Under the pieces are notes generated by a model. That model was not told the DNA's origin and ran no database searches. It worked only from the letters and a program-made list of their open reading frames with translations. Positions 1 to 7,916 of a DNA stretch of 64,000 bases are shown here, piece by piece. The stretch covers positions 1 to 64,000 of the forward strand of contig NZ_PVBT01000005.1 in assembly GCF_002980555.1 (NCBI RefSeq). Direction: 5' to 3'. The DNA is from Phyllobacterium myrsinacearum. GTDB lineage: Bacteria; Pseudomonadota; Alphaproteobacteria; Rhizobiales; Rhizobiaceae. Each line of letters opens with the position of its first letter. The first letter of the stretch is position 1. The position numbers and the translations under genes were made by a program.

Positions 1-36
1 CCCGAAGGGCGTCGTGAATGCATTCCCCGACTGCAT
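1..36 (-). CDS. repC: RepC replication initiator, 5' end only
   Basis: Only the first 12 codons are inside the window; the gene continues past the left edge. The reverse complement from base 36 reads M-Q-S-G-N-A-F-T-T-P-F-G, and the TTPFG stretch is the conserved N-terminus of RepC initiators. A purine-rich AAAGG lies about nine bases upstream of the ATG. RepC is the replication initiator of repABC replicons, and the origin normally lies inside its own coding sequence, so the origin should be just outside the window. Gene order repA-repB-repC on the minus strand is canonical. Identification is firm from context despite the short fragment. Confidence 0.85.
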   Translation of the reverse strand, partial: MQSGNAFTTPFG

Positions 37-95
37 CGTCTTCTACCTTTCAATAGGCAAAAGAAATCCATCCGCCCAAACGACGCCAATTCTGC

Positions 96-124
96 TTGAC
101 ACTGATTCCCGGAAATGCGATTCT
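96..124 (+). promoter_or_regulatory. Putative promoter of the repABC antisense RNA
   Basis: A perfect -35 hexamer TTGACA (96-101) is followed after 17 bases by a weak -10, GATTCT (119-124), on the strand opposite to repB and repC. It would start transcription near base 131, directly ahead of the terminator hairpin at 148-186. Confidence 0.55.
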
Positions 125-130
125 CGATCC

Positions 131-186
131 TGCTAGAGATATGAGAGAAGCCTTCCAAGACAGAGATGTTTAGGTGGGCTTTTTTC
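131..186 (+). ncRNA. repABC counter-transcribed (antisense) RNA
   Basis: The gap between repB and repC (37-194) carries a short transcription unit on the plus strand, opposite to repABC. It runs from the promoter at 96-124 to an intrinsic terminator whose arms are 149-156 (AGCCTTCC) and 173-180 (GGTGGGCT), followed by a T run. The predicted RNA is about 55 nt. In known repABC plasmids a small antisense RNA at exactly this position represses repC expression and sets copy number and incompatibility. Position, strand, size and terminator all fit. The start site is inferred, not observed. Confidence 0.72.
148..186 (+). terminator. Intrinsic terminator of the antisense RNA
   Basis: The arms AGCC-TT-CC (149-156) and GG-TG-GGCT (173-180) form an eight-position stem with one mismatch and one G-U pair. 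A further A-T pair (148/181) extends the base, and bases 180-185 form the T run. It terminates plus-strand transcription just before the 3' end of repB. Confidence 0.7.
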
Positions 187-194
187 TTGTGCGG

Positions 195-1160
195 TTAATC
201 TCCTGTTTTTCCTACTGTTTCCGATTCCCTGAAGGCTCGATAGAGTTCGTCAAGGTTATCGGCAATATATGCACCGAAACGAGAAGCATTTTTGGCCTTC
301 AATGCCAGTGTAAAGCTCTTTCCCGTATCTTTGATCTCTGCGTTGAGCGATTTATCCTTGGCCGCCCAGGTCTTTGTCCTTGAAGCGCCCGCTTTCGGCA
401 CCGGCCGCTTTGTATTGCTCAGGCAATCGAACAGGCGCGCAAACCGGTCATCGCTGTTCTCAACAGCAAAATCCGCAGAGCGAATGAACTCGGCCGCCCT
501 CGCTTGATTGCCCGGCTGTTCCAGAAATTTGGAAAGCTGCCACCAGCGATCCCGCCCCGTTGCCTTGGCCGAACCAATGGCAAGAACGATAGTCTCTGGA
601 ATGTTAGATGAAACCGACTGCATCTTGGAGAAGGTGGTCGGATCGAGCGCCAACGCGGATTTGATGACGGCGTGGTCATAGCCAAGATCGCCAAGCCGCT
701 TTGCAAACAGCGTCCGCTCGATAAAGGAGAGGTTTTGCCGCGCCGCGTTTTCCTGCCCCTGCGCAATGACGTGATCCTGATCCGCCATCGGCTTGACCAC
801 GGCGCGCACAAGCTTGCCGAGATGCCGTGCGGCCCTAACCCGGCGATGACCGAAGACGATCTGATAACGGCCGGATATCGAGGGATGCGGGCGAACGAGA
901 ACCGGCGAATCCTGCCCCCTCTCCGCAATGGCGGCCAGCAGTTCCTGAAAGGCCTGATCGTCGTCATCGATGCGATCGGAGACAAACGACCCGTCGATCA
1001 GTTCCGGATCAAGTTCAACCACACTGCCCTTGGCCAGCTCTTCGAACGAGCTCTTGATGGAGCGCGATGCACCTGTCACCACATAGGACAGCGCGTCATT
1101 GCGCTCCGTCTGTGCTGGCGCTGCGTTCATCACGCTGCTGAAAATATCCTTCCTGGCCAT
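195..1160 (-). CDS. repB: RepB, ParB-like partition protein of repABC replicon
   Basis: This is a 321-residue ParB-family DNA-binding protein that binds centromere-like parS sites and works with RepA to segregate the replicon. The N-terminus (MARKDIFSSVM) resembles RepB proteins. Residues about 70-130 form the ParB/Sulfiredoxin-like fold, with the G-x-R-R-x-x-A-A motif seen as FGHRRVRAARHL, followed by a helix-turn-helix region up to about 180. The gene lies between repA and repC; the 82-bp gap to repA contains a parS-like palindrome. The ATG start at 1160 is the usual RepB N-terminus. Length is normal for the family (about 320-340). Confidence 0.93.
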   Translation of the reverse strand: MARKDIFSSVMNAAPAQTERNDALSYVVTGASRSIKSSFEELAKGSVVELDPELIDGSFVSDRIDDDDQAFQELLAAIAERGQDSPVLVRPHPSISGRYQIVFGHRRVRAARHLGKLVRAVVKPMADQDHVIAQGQENAARQNLSFIERTLFAKRLGDLGYDHAVIKSALALDPTTFSKMQSVSSNIPETIVLAIGSAKATGRDRWWQLSKFLEQPGNQARAAEFIRSADFAVENSDDRFARLFDCLSNTKRPVPKAGASRTKTWAAKDKSLNAEIKDTGKSFTLALKAKNASRFGAYIADNLDELYRAFRESETVGKTGD

Positions 1161-1214
1161 CTAATTGCGTCCATTCCCAGTCATGCGGTTGATTTCTCTT
1201 GAGAAAACCAATGT

Positions 1215-1230
1215 TTTTACGGCAGTAAAT
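1215..1230. promoter_or_regulatory. parS-like palindrome in repA-repB gap
   Basis: The 14-base core TTTACGGCAGTAAA (1216-1229) is a palindrome with a single imperfect centre pair. Extended to 16 bases it fits the repABC centromere consensus GTTNNCNGCNGNNAAC except at its two end positions. A near-identical copy lies upstream of repA at 2671-2686. Several repABC plasmids carry their RepB-binding sites between repA and repB. Confidence 0.6.
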
Positions 1231-1242
1231 CGTGCGTTCATG

Positions 1243-2442
1243 TCACCGGCCCCACGCACGATGCACCAGCGAAGCGATCTCGGCATTAACAGCATCAAGC
1301 GACTCGATCGCCCGCTCATAGGTTGAGCGCGTGAAACTGTTCTTCTCCACCTCATAAAGCGTCTGTTTGGTCAGGCCGGCATCCGACACCGCCGTGGATT
1401 TCAGCATGGCATTGGCCAATATCTCTTCAGCCAGCATGGATTGCATGAAGCCCACCATCTGCGCCTGCGGAATATCCGTCGGTTCATAGCGGGTAATCAG
1501 ATAGCGGAACCAATCAAGCTCCACCTTCGCTCCGGCCTGCTTCACGGTCTTCAGGATACCGCCCAGCATCAGCAGGAACTGCGACATGGACATCAGATCC
1601 AGCATCTGCGGATGCACGGTGATCAAAACCGCCGTGGCAGCGGACATTGCCGTCAGCGTGAGATAACCGAGCTGCGGCGGGCAATCGACGACGACCACGT
1701 CATAGCGGTCATCGACACTCTCAAGCGCGCTGGCGATACGGGTAAAGAACTGCCGGCCCTCGCGCGAAGCCTTGTCTTGCATCGCCAGCGGGGTATCGTA
1801 CTCATATTCCTGCAGTTCCAGATTGGCCGGAATGATGTCGAGCCCAGGGAAATTGGTCGGCAGGATCACATCGGCAATCGGCTTGCGCTGATCGTCATAG
1901 CGGATGGATTCATACAGCGACAGATTCCGGTCCAGTTCAGGCTGGAAGCCGTGCAGGGCGGAGAGGGAAGCCTGCGGATCAAGATCGATCGCCAGAACCC
2001 GATGGCCCGTCAGCGCCAGATACTGCGCGAGATGCGCCGATGTCGTCGTCTTGCCGGAACCACCCTTGAAGTTGACGACCGCGATCACTTGCAGCTTGTC
2101 GCCGGGCTTGCGGTGCGGCACATATTTTTTAACCTCGGTCCGGCCGTTGCGGTCAAGATAATGGCGCAGCTCCAGCATCTGCTCCGCCGTATAGGAACGC
2201 CGTCCGGACGCCGCCTGCGCCGGTACGGGGCCCTTGCCTTCCAGATGCAGCCGCTTGAGATTGTTCTGCGTCACACCAAGATAGTGCGCCACTTCTGCCA
2301 TGGAGAACTGCCGCAACGTCTTCTTGGCATTCGGCGGAAACTTTTCCATCCGAAGCTGATTCAGGCGGCGTGAAATCTCTGCACCCTGATCGAGGATCTT
2401 GTCATCAAACTCAAACTTGGGCAGAGGTAGAGCGAAATTCAT
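1243..2442 (-). CDS. repA: RepA, ParA-like partition ATPase of repABC replicon
   Basis: This is a ParA/MinD-type ATPase that partitions the replicon and, with RepB, represses the repABC operon. From the ATG at 2442 it has 399 residues; a TTG three codons upstream is also open, but the protein starting MNFALPLPKF has the normal RepA N-terminus. Residues about 45-100 form a MerR-like winged helix (AEVAHYLGV to GRRSYT). The deviant Walker A motif KGGSGKTT is at about 126-133, followed by IDLDPQASLS and the Walker B-like VVVDCPPQLG. It is the first gene of the operon. Length and motifs are typical. Confidence 0.95.
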   Translation of the reverse strand: MNFALPLPKFEFDDKILDQGAEISRRLNQLRMEKFPPNAKKTLRQFSMAEVAHYLGVTQNNLKRLHLEGKGPVPAQAASGRRSYTAEQMLELRHYLDRNGRTEVKKYVPHRKPGDKLQVIAVVNFKGGSGKTTTSAHLAQYLALTGHRVLAIDLDPQASLSALHGFQPELDRNLSLYESIRYDDQRKPIADVILPTNFPGLDIIPANLELQEYEYDTPLAMQDKASREGRQFFTRIASALESVDDRYDVVVVDCPPQLGYLTLTAMSAATAVLITVHPQMLDLMSMSQFLLMLGGILKTVKQAGAKVELDWFRYLITRYEPTDIPQAQMVGFMQSMLAEEILANAMLKSTAVSDAGLTKQTLYEVEKNSFTRSTYERAIESLDAVNAEIASLVHRAWGR

Positions 2443-2801
2443 CGGAGACAAAACCTCTAATAGCGCTTTTTCAAAGCAAATCTTCTGAGAAGCGCCATTA
2501 AGCTCCGATTCGAACGAACCATCAAGAAATTTTAGGTTAACAGAAACTTAACAACAGTTTTATCATGCAGTACATGCAGCGCCATGAATCCCGCTGCATA
2601 TCCGGCAGCGCTGGGATAGCCAGCATCAGAACGCAAGTAACCCGCTGTTTTTCTTATAAAAACACCGAGAATTTACTGCAGTAAACATTCCCTGAGAGCG
2701 ATAACCGAGGTGATCGGGGTAATCAGCCCTTCGGCCGGGCGCCGTTTCACCATGGAAACCCGCAGACTCATCCGCTGGTTCATCAGCAATCACGCCTGCA
2801 A
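2443..2801. promoter_or_regulatory. Upstream region of repABC (promoter and operators)
   Basis: No coding sequence is visible in these 359 bases. The AT-rich part next to repA (about 2500-2580) is the likely promoter area and includes an inverted repeat GTTAA-N7-TTAAC (2536-2552). A GC-rich hairpin, CGCTGC (2592-2597) with GCAGCG (2605-2610), follows. A parS-like palindrome is at 2671-2686. A 10-base direct repeat, GCAATCACGC (2786-2795 and 2798-2807), straddles the stop codon of the upstream gene. The functional roles of the hairpin and direct repeat are unknown. Confidence 0.5.
2671..2686. promoter_or_regulatory. parS-like palindrome upstream of repA
   Basis: TTTACTGCAGTAAA (2672-2685) is a perfect 14-base palindrome. 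The 16-base window matches GTTNNCNGCNGNNAAC at all defined positions except the first. The matching site in the repA-repB gap (1215-1230) supports a shared role as a RepB-binding site. Confidence 0.62.
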
Positions 2802-4637
2802 TCACGCATCATCAGCCTCGGCCTGATCATCGGCAGCGAATCGAACGCGATTTCTGCCTTCCGATTTGGCACGGTAGAGCGCCACATCCGCGGCCTTGAT
2901 AAGTTTCGGCCATCCGGCAGAGCCCAAGGCGCCTCTGGCGACGCCAAAACTTGCGGTCATATTCAGGCAAACACCGTCGGACAGCTGAATCTCGTGCCGC
3001 TGCAAGGCGAGCCGGATCCGGCGGGCACGCATGACCACATCCGCAAGCTGGTCGCCTGTCGAGAGAATGGCAAACTCCTCGCCGCCGAACCGGGCGATGA
3101 CATCCGCCGAGCGGACCATCGACCGCAACAGGGCCGACACATCCCTGAGCACATGGTCTCCGGCCTGATGACCATAGGTGTCGTTGACGAGCTTGAAATA
3201 ATCGATGTCCAGGAGAATGAGACAGGCCGTCTCCGGCTGCTCGTTCTCCTTTGCTGCGCTCTGCCCGATCAGGTCGAGCGTGCGTCTGTTGAAGAGACCG
3301 GTCAAGCCGTCGGTTTCCGCCTGTTCTTTCAGTTTGTCGGTCAAAACAGCCCGCTCGTGCAGCTTGCCGCGCAAAACCTGGATCGCATCAAAAAGACGGC
3401 GCATTTCCCCCGCATAATATCGCCTGTCGCCAAGCTTGACCGGCACATCATGCGCAAGGCCGATGACCTCCTCCCGCGCCTGCAGGAGCGGCGACAGAAC
3501 GGACCGGTGCACCATGTGAACCAGGCTCGCAAGAATGGCCAGTATCGCCGACGTTATGGCGATAACCAGGATCAAGGTGCTCAAGGCATGGTCGCGCGCG
3601 TGCATGAGTTCATCGATCTTGACGTTCAGGAACTCGCTGCGCAGGCTCTCGAGCGGTTGAAGCGTTTTGACAAAGCGGTCAGTGAACTGCTCCGCCGTCA
3701 TGGAATATTGCCCGGAGACCCGGCCTTCCCCAACCAGGGCGTCGACCATGCCGAGGCCATCGCCGAAAAACACGCGCTCGATTTCCTCGCGCTTGCCGGC
3801 AAGGCGGGCATCGCTGCGGAAGAGGGCGTCTTGCCCGCCAATCAGGCGCCAGAGCTCGTTGAGCCGCCCGCGCGTCCGGCTGCTGTCAATCAGGTGCTTG
3901 CGTTCCAGTGGTTGATGGGTGGCGATCGGGGCCATGATCTGCGACGCGATGCGTCCGCCATATTCCCTCAGATCGCTCAACATGTGGCCCGTCATCACCG
4001 AGGCGGCAATCGCATCATCGGACCCGACAAGCTCGTTGACATTCCACGCCACGATTGCCTGGAAATTGTCGACAACGGCAAACATGCCTTCAATGGCCTG
4101 CTGGACATCGCCGGTGGTGCGCTGATCAAATGGGATCGCAGCGACCCGGTCGACATCCATCCTGGCGCGTTTCAGCTCAATGCCTGTCTGCTCGATCAAG
4201 GGGAGGGGCGTCGGGTGAGCCACGGCCTCGGGATCACGTGTCTGCGGGGTTGCAACTGCGGCCAGAGCGGCATCACTTGCCGCACGAAACTGGGCCAGCC
4301 GCTGGACGACGTCGCCTGCCGGCGCACCGTGGCTTCCCATGATCGTGTTCGATGGGCCGCGTTCCGCCGACAGGCGATTGGCCGCATCCAGCACAAGACG
4401 AAAGCGTTCCACCCGATCAAGATTAAGCCGCGCAAGCCGGTAATCCCCATAGGATGGCAATATGACACTCGCCGCGAGGATAGCGGTGCATGCCGCCGCC
4501 ATGCCGATCCCGGTCCAAAGCTTCCTATACAGGCTGGCGCCCGCAAGGTCTTGCGGCGGATTCCGGGGCGGTTCGGCAGGGTTGAACACGGTGGGTACGG
4601 GACGTCTCCCAAAACGGGCCGGACGAAAAGAAGTCAA
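2802..4637 (-). CDS. Membrane-anchored GGDEF diguanylate cyclase
   Basis: This 611-residue protein is predicted to make cyclic di-GMP from GTP. An N-terminal membrane segment (about 40-62) is followed by a large, probably periplasmic, helical sensor region. A second membrane segment (about 350-375) leads into a HAMP-like linker and a C-terminal GGDEF domain. The catalytic signature is intact as GGEEF (about 518-522). The product-binding inhibitory site R-x-x-D (RSAD, about 509-512) lies five residues before it, so feedback inhibition is expected. No EAL domain is present. The start is a TTG at 4637 with AGGA nine bases upstream; no better start precedes the first membrane helix. The signal sensed is unknown. 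Confidence 0.9.
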   Translation of the reverse strand: MTSFRPARFGRRPVPTVFNPAEPPRNPPQDLAGASLYRKLWTGIGMAAACTAILAASVILPSYGDYRLARLNLDRVERFRLVLDAANRLSAERGPSNTIMGSHGAPAGDVVQRLAQFRAASDAALAAVATPQTRDPEAVAHPTPLPLIEQTGIELKRARMDVDRVAAIPFDQRTTGDVQQAIEGMFAVVDNFQAIVAWNVNELVGSDDAIAASVMTGHMLSDLREYGGRIASQIMAPIATHQPLERKHLIDSSRTRGRLNELWRLIGGQDALFRSDARLAGKREEIERVFFGDGLGMVDALVGEGRVSGQYSMTAEQFTDRFVKTLQPLESLRSEFLNVKIDELMHARDHALSTLILVIAITSAILAILASLVHMVHRSVLSPLLQAREEVIGLAHDVPVKLGDRRYYAGEMRRLFDAIQVLRGKLHERAVLTDKLKEQAETDGLTGLFNRRTLDLIGQSAAKENEQPETACLILLDIDYFKLVNDTYGHQAGDHVLRDVSALLRSMVRSADVIARFGGEEFAILSTGDQLADVVMRARRIRLALQRHEIQLSDGVCLNMTASFGVARGALGSAGWPKLIKAADVALYRAKSEGRNRVRFAADDQAEADDA

Positions 4638-4957
4638 TCAATATTATCCTATCGCAATAGCTCCCGCCAGTGGCTGAAGCGCCACCTGCAAGACTGTCCT
4701 TCGTCCCTTCTGAAGTCCGCGTTTTCTGACAAACGCATGGCCTTGTCGCTCAATCGTATGGCCGTTTTGAAGGAAGATATCAATAGGCAAATACACGCAT
4801 AGGTTGAAGTATGACGCGCACCTTTGAGTTGTATCGATCCGTGAAGAAAAGCAATGAACCTACAAAAAAATACCGGGCGGCAAATGAGATACATTTGCCG
4901 CCCGGCGCTCCGGCGATAAAGCCATCCGGCCAATCAAGTCCTAACGGATATCCGTTG
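4638..4957. other. Non-coding gap between cydX and the GGDEF gene
   Basis: These 320 bases carry no convincing gene. The cyd operon terminator lies at 4864-4905. The rest (4638-4860) should hold the promoter of the GGDEF gene, but no hexamer pair stands out. Confidence 0.6.
4864..4905 (-). terminator. Intrinsic terminator of the cyd operon
   Basis: A perfect 14-bp inverted repeat, CCGGGCGGCAAATG (4873-4886) with CATTTGCCGCCCGG (4892-4905) and a five-base loop, is followed in the minus direction by a run of T residues (4864-4870 are A on the plus strand). It lies about 50 bases past the cydX stop and closes the operon. Confidence 0.9.
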
Positions 4958-5077
4958 CTATTTCTTGCCGCCCGCCTTGCGGCTGGCATCGTCCTCGACC
5001 AGCTCGTACCACATGGCATTGAGAACGGCGAAAGCAGCAGCAAACGGCAATCCGAGCAGCCAGGCAAAATACCACAT
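4958..5077 (-). CDS. cydX: CydX, small subunit of cytochrome bd oxidase
   Basis: This 39-residue single-span membrane protein starts MWYFAWLLGLP, the hallmark N-terminus of the CydX/YbgT family. It is needed for stability and activity of the CydAB oxidase. The membrane segment covers about residues 3-22 and the tail is charged (ELVEDDASRKAGGKK). A longer open frame extends upstream to 5152 inside cydB, but the ATG at 5077 gives the conserved start and has a GAAGGAG-like ribosome site just upstream. The gene lies 20 bases after the cydB stop, the usual place for cydX. Confidence 0.92.
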   Translation of the reverse strand: MWYFAWLLGLPFAAAFAVLNAMWYELVEDDASRKAGGKK

Positions 5078-5097
5078 TCTTTTACTCCTTCTTCGTC

Positions 5098-6252
5098 CTA
5101 GTAAGCGTGACCGCTCTTGTTGCTGATCGTCTTGTCGTCCACTTTCCCCCACAGCACATGGTAGACCCAGCTTGTGTAGAGGACGATCAGCGGCACGAAA
5201 ATAACCGTCACCACCAGCATGATGAACAGGGTGAGGTGGCTTGACGACGCATCCCAGACCGTCAGGCTCGATCGCGGATCAAGCGACGACGGCAGGATGA
5301 AGGGAAACATCGACAGGCCCACCGTCGAAATAATGCCGAAAATCGACAACGCGCTTGCCAGGATGGTGGTGATTTCCCGCTTGAGACGGAAACCCAGCAT
5401 GGCAACGAGAGCGCCCAGGAAGCCGAGGAGGGGGGCAGCCAGCATCCACGCATGTGTGCTGAAATTGGCGAACCAGGCGCTCTTGTCCGATATGACGGTT
5501 TTCAGCAGCGGATTGGATGGTCCGGTCGGATCGATGACGCTGGAAATGCGATACCCGTTCATACCGGTCCAAAGGATAAGTCCCGCGACGGCAAACAGAA
5601 GCACGGTGACCGGCGCCGCGATCCCGCCAAACCTGCGGGCTCGCTCGGCGATGATCCCCGTCGTCTTCAATTGCAGCCACGCACTGCCGTGCATGACCAG
5701 CATGGCGACCGAAAGAAGCCCGCAGAGGAGCGCGAACGGATTGAGCAGCCCGAAGAAGGACCCTTCGTAGAAAACGCGCAGATCCCCGTCAAAACGGAAG
5801 GGAACACCCTGCAGCACATTGCCCAGCGCCACGCCGAAGATGAGTGACGGCACGAAGCCACCGACAAACAGGGCCCAGTCCCAGGCAGCCCGCCAGGCGG
5901 TGCTCTCACGCTTCGACCGGTATTTGAACGCGACAGGCCGGATGATCAGTGCTGCCAGGATAACGAACATGGCAAGATAGAAGCCGGAGAAGGAGACCGC
6001 GTAAAGCGGCGGCCAGGCGGCAAATATCGCACCGCCACCGACAATCAGCCAGACCTGGTTGCCTTCCCAGATCGGACCGATCGTATTGATGGCGATACGG
6101 CGCTCCATGTCGGTACGGGCCACAAAGGGCAACAACGTGCCGATGCCAAGATCAAAGCCGTCGGTAACGGCAAACCCGATCAGCAACACGCCAAGCAGCA
6201 CCCACCAGATCAGCCTTAAAGTATCATAGTCGAGAAATTGATGCAGGATCAT
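5098..6252 (-). CDS. cydB: Cytochrome bd ubiquinol oxidase subunit II
   Basis: CydB (384 residues) is the second large subunit of the high-affinity quinol oxidase that reduces oxygen to water at low oxygen tension. The sequence shows the family N-terminus (LRLIWWVLLGVLLIGFAVTDGFDLGIGTLLPFV) and multiple hydrophobic helices spread over the whole length. The motif GPIWEGNQVWLIVGGGAIFAAWP near residue 60 is a CydB signature. It starts six bases after cydA and is followed by cydX. Length matches the E. coli-like bd-I type. Confidence 0.96.
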   Translation of the reverse strand: MILHQFLDYDTLRLIWWVLLGVLLIGFAVTDGFDLGIGTLLPFVARTDMERRIAINTIGPIWEGNQVWLIVGGGAIFAAWPPLYAVSFSGFYLAMFVILAALIIRPVAFKYRSKRESTAWRAAWDWALFVGGFVPSLIFGVALGNVLQGVPFRFDGDLRVFYEGSFFGLLNPFALLCGLLSVAMLVMHGSAWLQLKTTGIIAERARRFGGIAAPVTVLLFAVAGLILWTGMNGYRISSVIDPTGPSNPLLKTVISDKSAWFANFSTHAWMLAAPLLGFLGALVAMLGFRLKREITTILASALSIFGIISTVGLSMFPFILPSSLDPRSSLTVWDASSSHLTLFIMLVVTVIFVPLIVLYTSWVYHVLWGKVDDKTISNKSGHAY

Positions 6253-6258
6253 GATTGT

Positions 6259-7836
6259 TTACTCCGCAGGTACGATATGGGGGGAAATCAGGACGGCTTC
6301 TGGCTCATTATCCAGTTCCGGCCCCTTGCGAATGGCACGAAGCATCAGGCCCATCTCAATCATGAACAGGATTGTGTAGATCGTCACGAACCCGGCAATC
6401 GTGATCAGAAGCGACGTCGCGCCCAGATTGGAAACGGCGGCCGCCGTTGGCAGGACGCCTTCGATGATCCAGGGCTGGCGGCCGAATTCGGCGACAATCC
6501 ATCCCATCTCCGCTGCGATCCAGGGGAGGGGGATCGCCAGGACTGCAATGCGCAACAGCCACGGATATGCATCGAGTTGCCGCCGGACCGACAGCACGAA
6601 GAACGTCCCGGTCAACAGGATGAAGAACATGCCGAGACCGACCATGATGCGGAATGACCAGAAAAGTGTCGGAACGTGCGGGACCGTATCCAGCGCGGCC
6701 TTTTCAATCTGGGCGTTGGTCGCCTGGCGCGGATCGTCGACATAGCGCTTGAGAAGCAGGGCATAACCGAGATCGGCGCCGTTGTTTTCAAACTTGGCCT
6801 GTGTCTCCGGTGCGATCGCACTGGTGCTGCCGGCCGCACGAATCTGTTGCAGCGCGTCATAAGCGACGATCCCCTGTTTGATCCGCACCTCCGCATGTTT
6901 GACCAGATCTTCAATTCCGGGAATTTCCGTGGTCAGCGACCGCGTGCCGATGAGCCCCATCACCCAGGGAATACGAACCGCATAATGGGTTTCGCGGCTC
7001 TGCTGGTCGGGAAACCCGAACGCCGTGAAGGCGGCAGGAGCGGGCTCGGTCTCCCACATGGCCTCAATCGAGGCGAGTTTCATTTTCTGGTGTTCCGTGG
7101 AGAGATAGCCGCTTTCATCGCCAAGCACGACGACAGAAAGCGCTGCGGCCAGTCCGAAGGATGCCGCCACCGTCATCGACCGCTTGGCCAGCGCCGTGTG
7201 ACGCCCCTTCAGGATATACCAGGCGGAAACGCCGAGAACAAAGATGGAGGCCGTTACGTAACCGGCCGAAACCGTGTGAACGAATTTCGCCTGCGCGACA
7301 GGATTGAACAGAACCGCAAAGAAATCCGTAACTTCCATGCGCATCGTATGGGGATTGAAGGCTGACCCCACCGGATTTTGCATCCAGCCATTGGCGATCA
7401 ATATCCACAAGGCGGAGAAGTTGGAGCCGATTGCAACCAGCCAGGTTGCCGTGAGGTGCCCGACTTTGGACAGCTTGTCCCAGCCGAAGAAGAACAACCC
7501 GACAAAGGTCGCTTCCAGAAAGAACGCCATGAGGCCTTCAATGGCCAGCGGCGCCCCAAAGATATCGCCGACATACTGGCTGTAGTAACTCCAGTTCATG
7601 CCGAACTGGAATTCCATGACAATGCCGGTGGCGACGCCGAGCGCAAAGTTGATACCGAACAATGTGCCCCAGAACTTGGTCATCTGGCGCCACACGACGC
7701 GGCCGGTCATGACGTAGACGGTCTCCATGATTGCAAGCAATACGGAGAGGCCAAGCGTCAATGGTACGAAGAGAAAGTGATAAAGCGCGGTTATCGCAAA
7801 TTGCAGGCGCGAAAGCGCTACGATGTCGAGTTCCAT
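6259..7836 (-). CDS. cydA: Cytochrome bd ubiquinol oxidase subunit I
   Basis: CydA (525 residues) carries the three haems and the quinol site. Ligands and key residues line up with the E. coli enzyme: H20 (haem b595), H187 and M398 (haem b558), E100 and E108 in the proton/haem region, and K253 and E258 in the quinol-binding Q loop. The GRQPW motif is near residue 448. The Q loop is long, as in E. coli CydA, rather than short as in cyanide-insensitive CioA. It is preceded by cydC with an 80-base gap and followed by cydB and cydX, so the oxidase and its assembly transporter are probably one transcript. Confidence 0.97.
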   Translation of the reverse strand: MELDIVALSRLQFAITALYHFLFVPLTLGLSVLLAIMETVYVMTGRVVWRQMTKFWGTLFGINFALGVATGIVMEFQFGMNWSYYSQYVGDIFGAPLAIEGLMAFFLEATFVGLFFFGWDKLSKVGHLTATWLVAIGSNFSALWILIANGWMQNPVGSAFNPHTMRMEVTDFFAVLFNPVAQAKFVHTVSAGYVTASIFVLGVSAWYILKGRHTALAKRSMTVAASFGLAAALSVVVLGDESGYLSTEHQKMKLASIEAMWETEPAPAAFTAFGFPDQQSRETHYAVRIPWVMGLIGTRSLTTEIPGIEDLVKHAEVRIKQGIVAYDALQQIRAAGSTSAIAPETQAKFENNGADLGYALLLKRYVDDPRQATNAQIEKAALDTVPHVPTLFWSFRIMVGLGMFFILLTGTFFVLSVRRQLDAYPWLLRIAVLAIPLPWIAAEMGWIVAEFGRQPWIIEGVLPTAAAVSNLGATSLLITIAGFVTIYTILFMIEMGLMLRAIRKGPELDNEPEAVLISPHIVPAE

Positions 7837-7916
7837 CTGCTCATGCCGGGCTTACACCCGACCCCCTGTTGATCAGCGCCGCAAAGAGCGAGCGCCGAGT
7901 GATTGAGACTGCGTCC

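Noticed and set aside
2994-4802. A 602-codon open frame opposite the GGDEF gene
   Set aside because: It is antisense to a well-supported protein, with low-complexity composition and no motifs.
4958-5152. Longer 64-codon version of CydX starting inside cydB
   Set aside because: The extra 25 residues are hydrophilic and would hide the conserved MWYFAW start; the ATG at 5077 has its own ribosome site.
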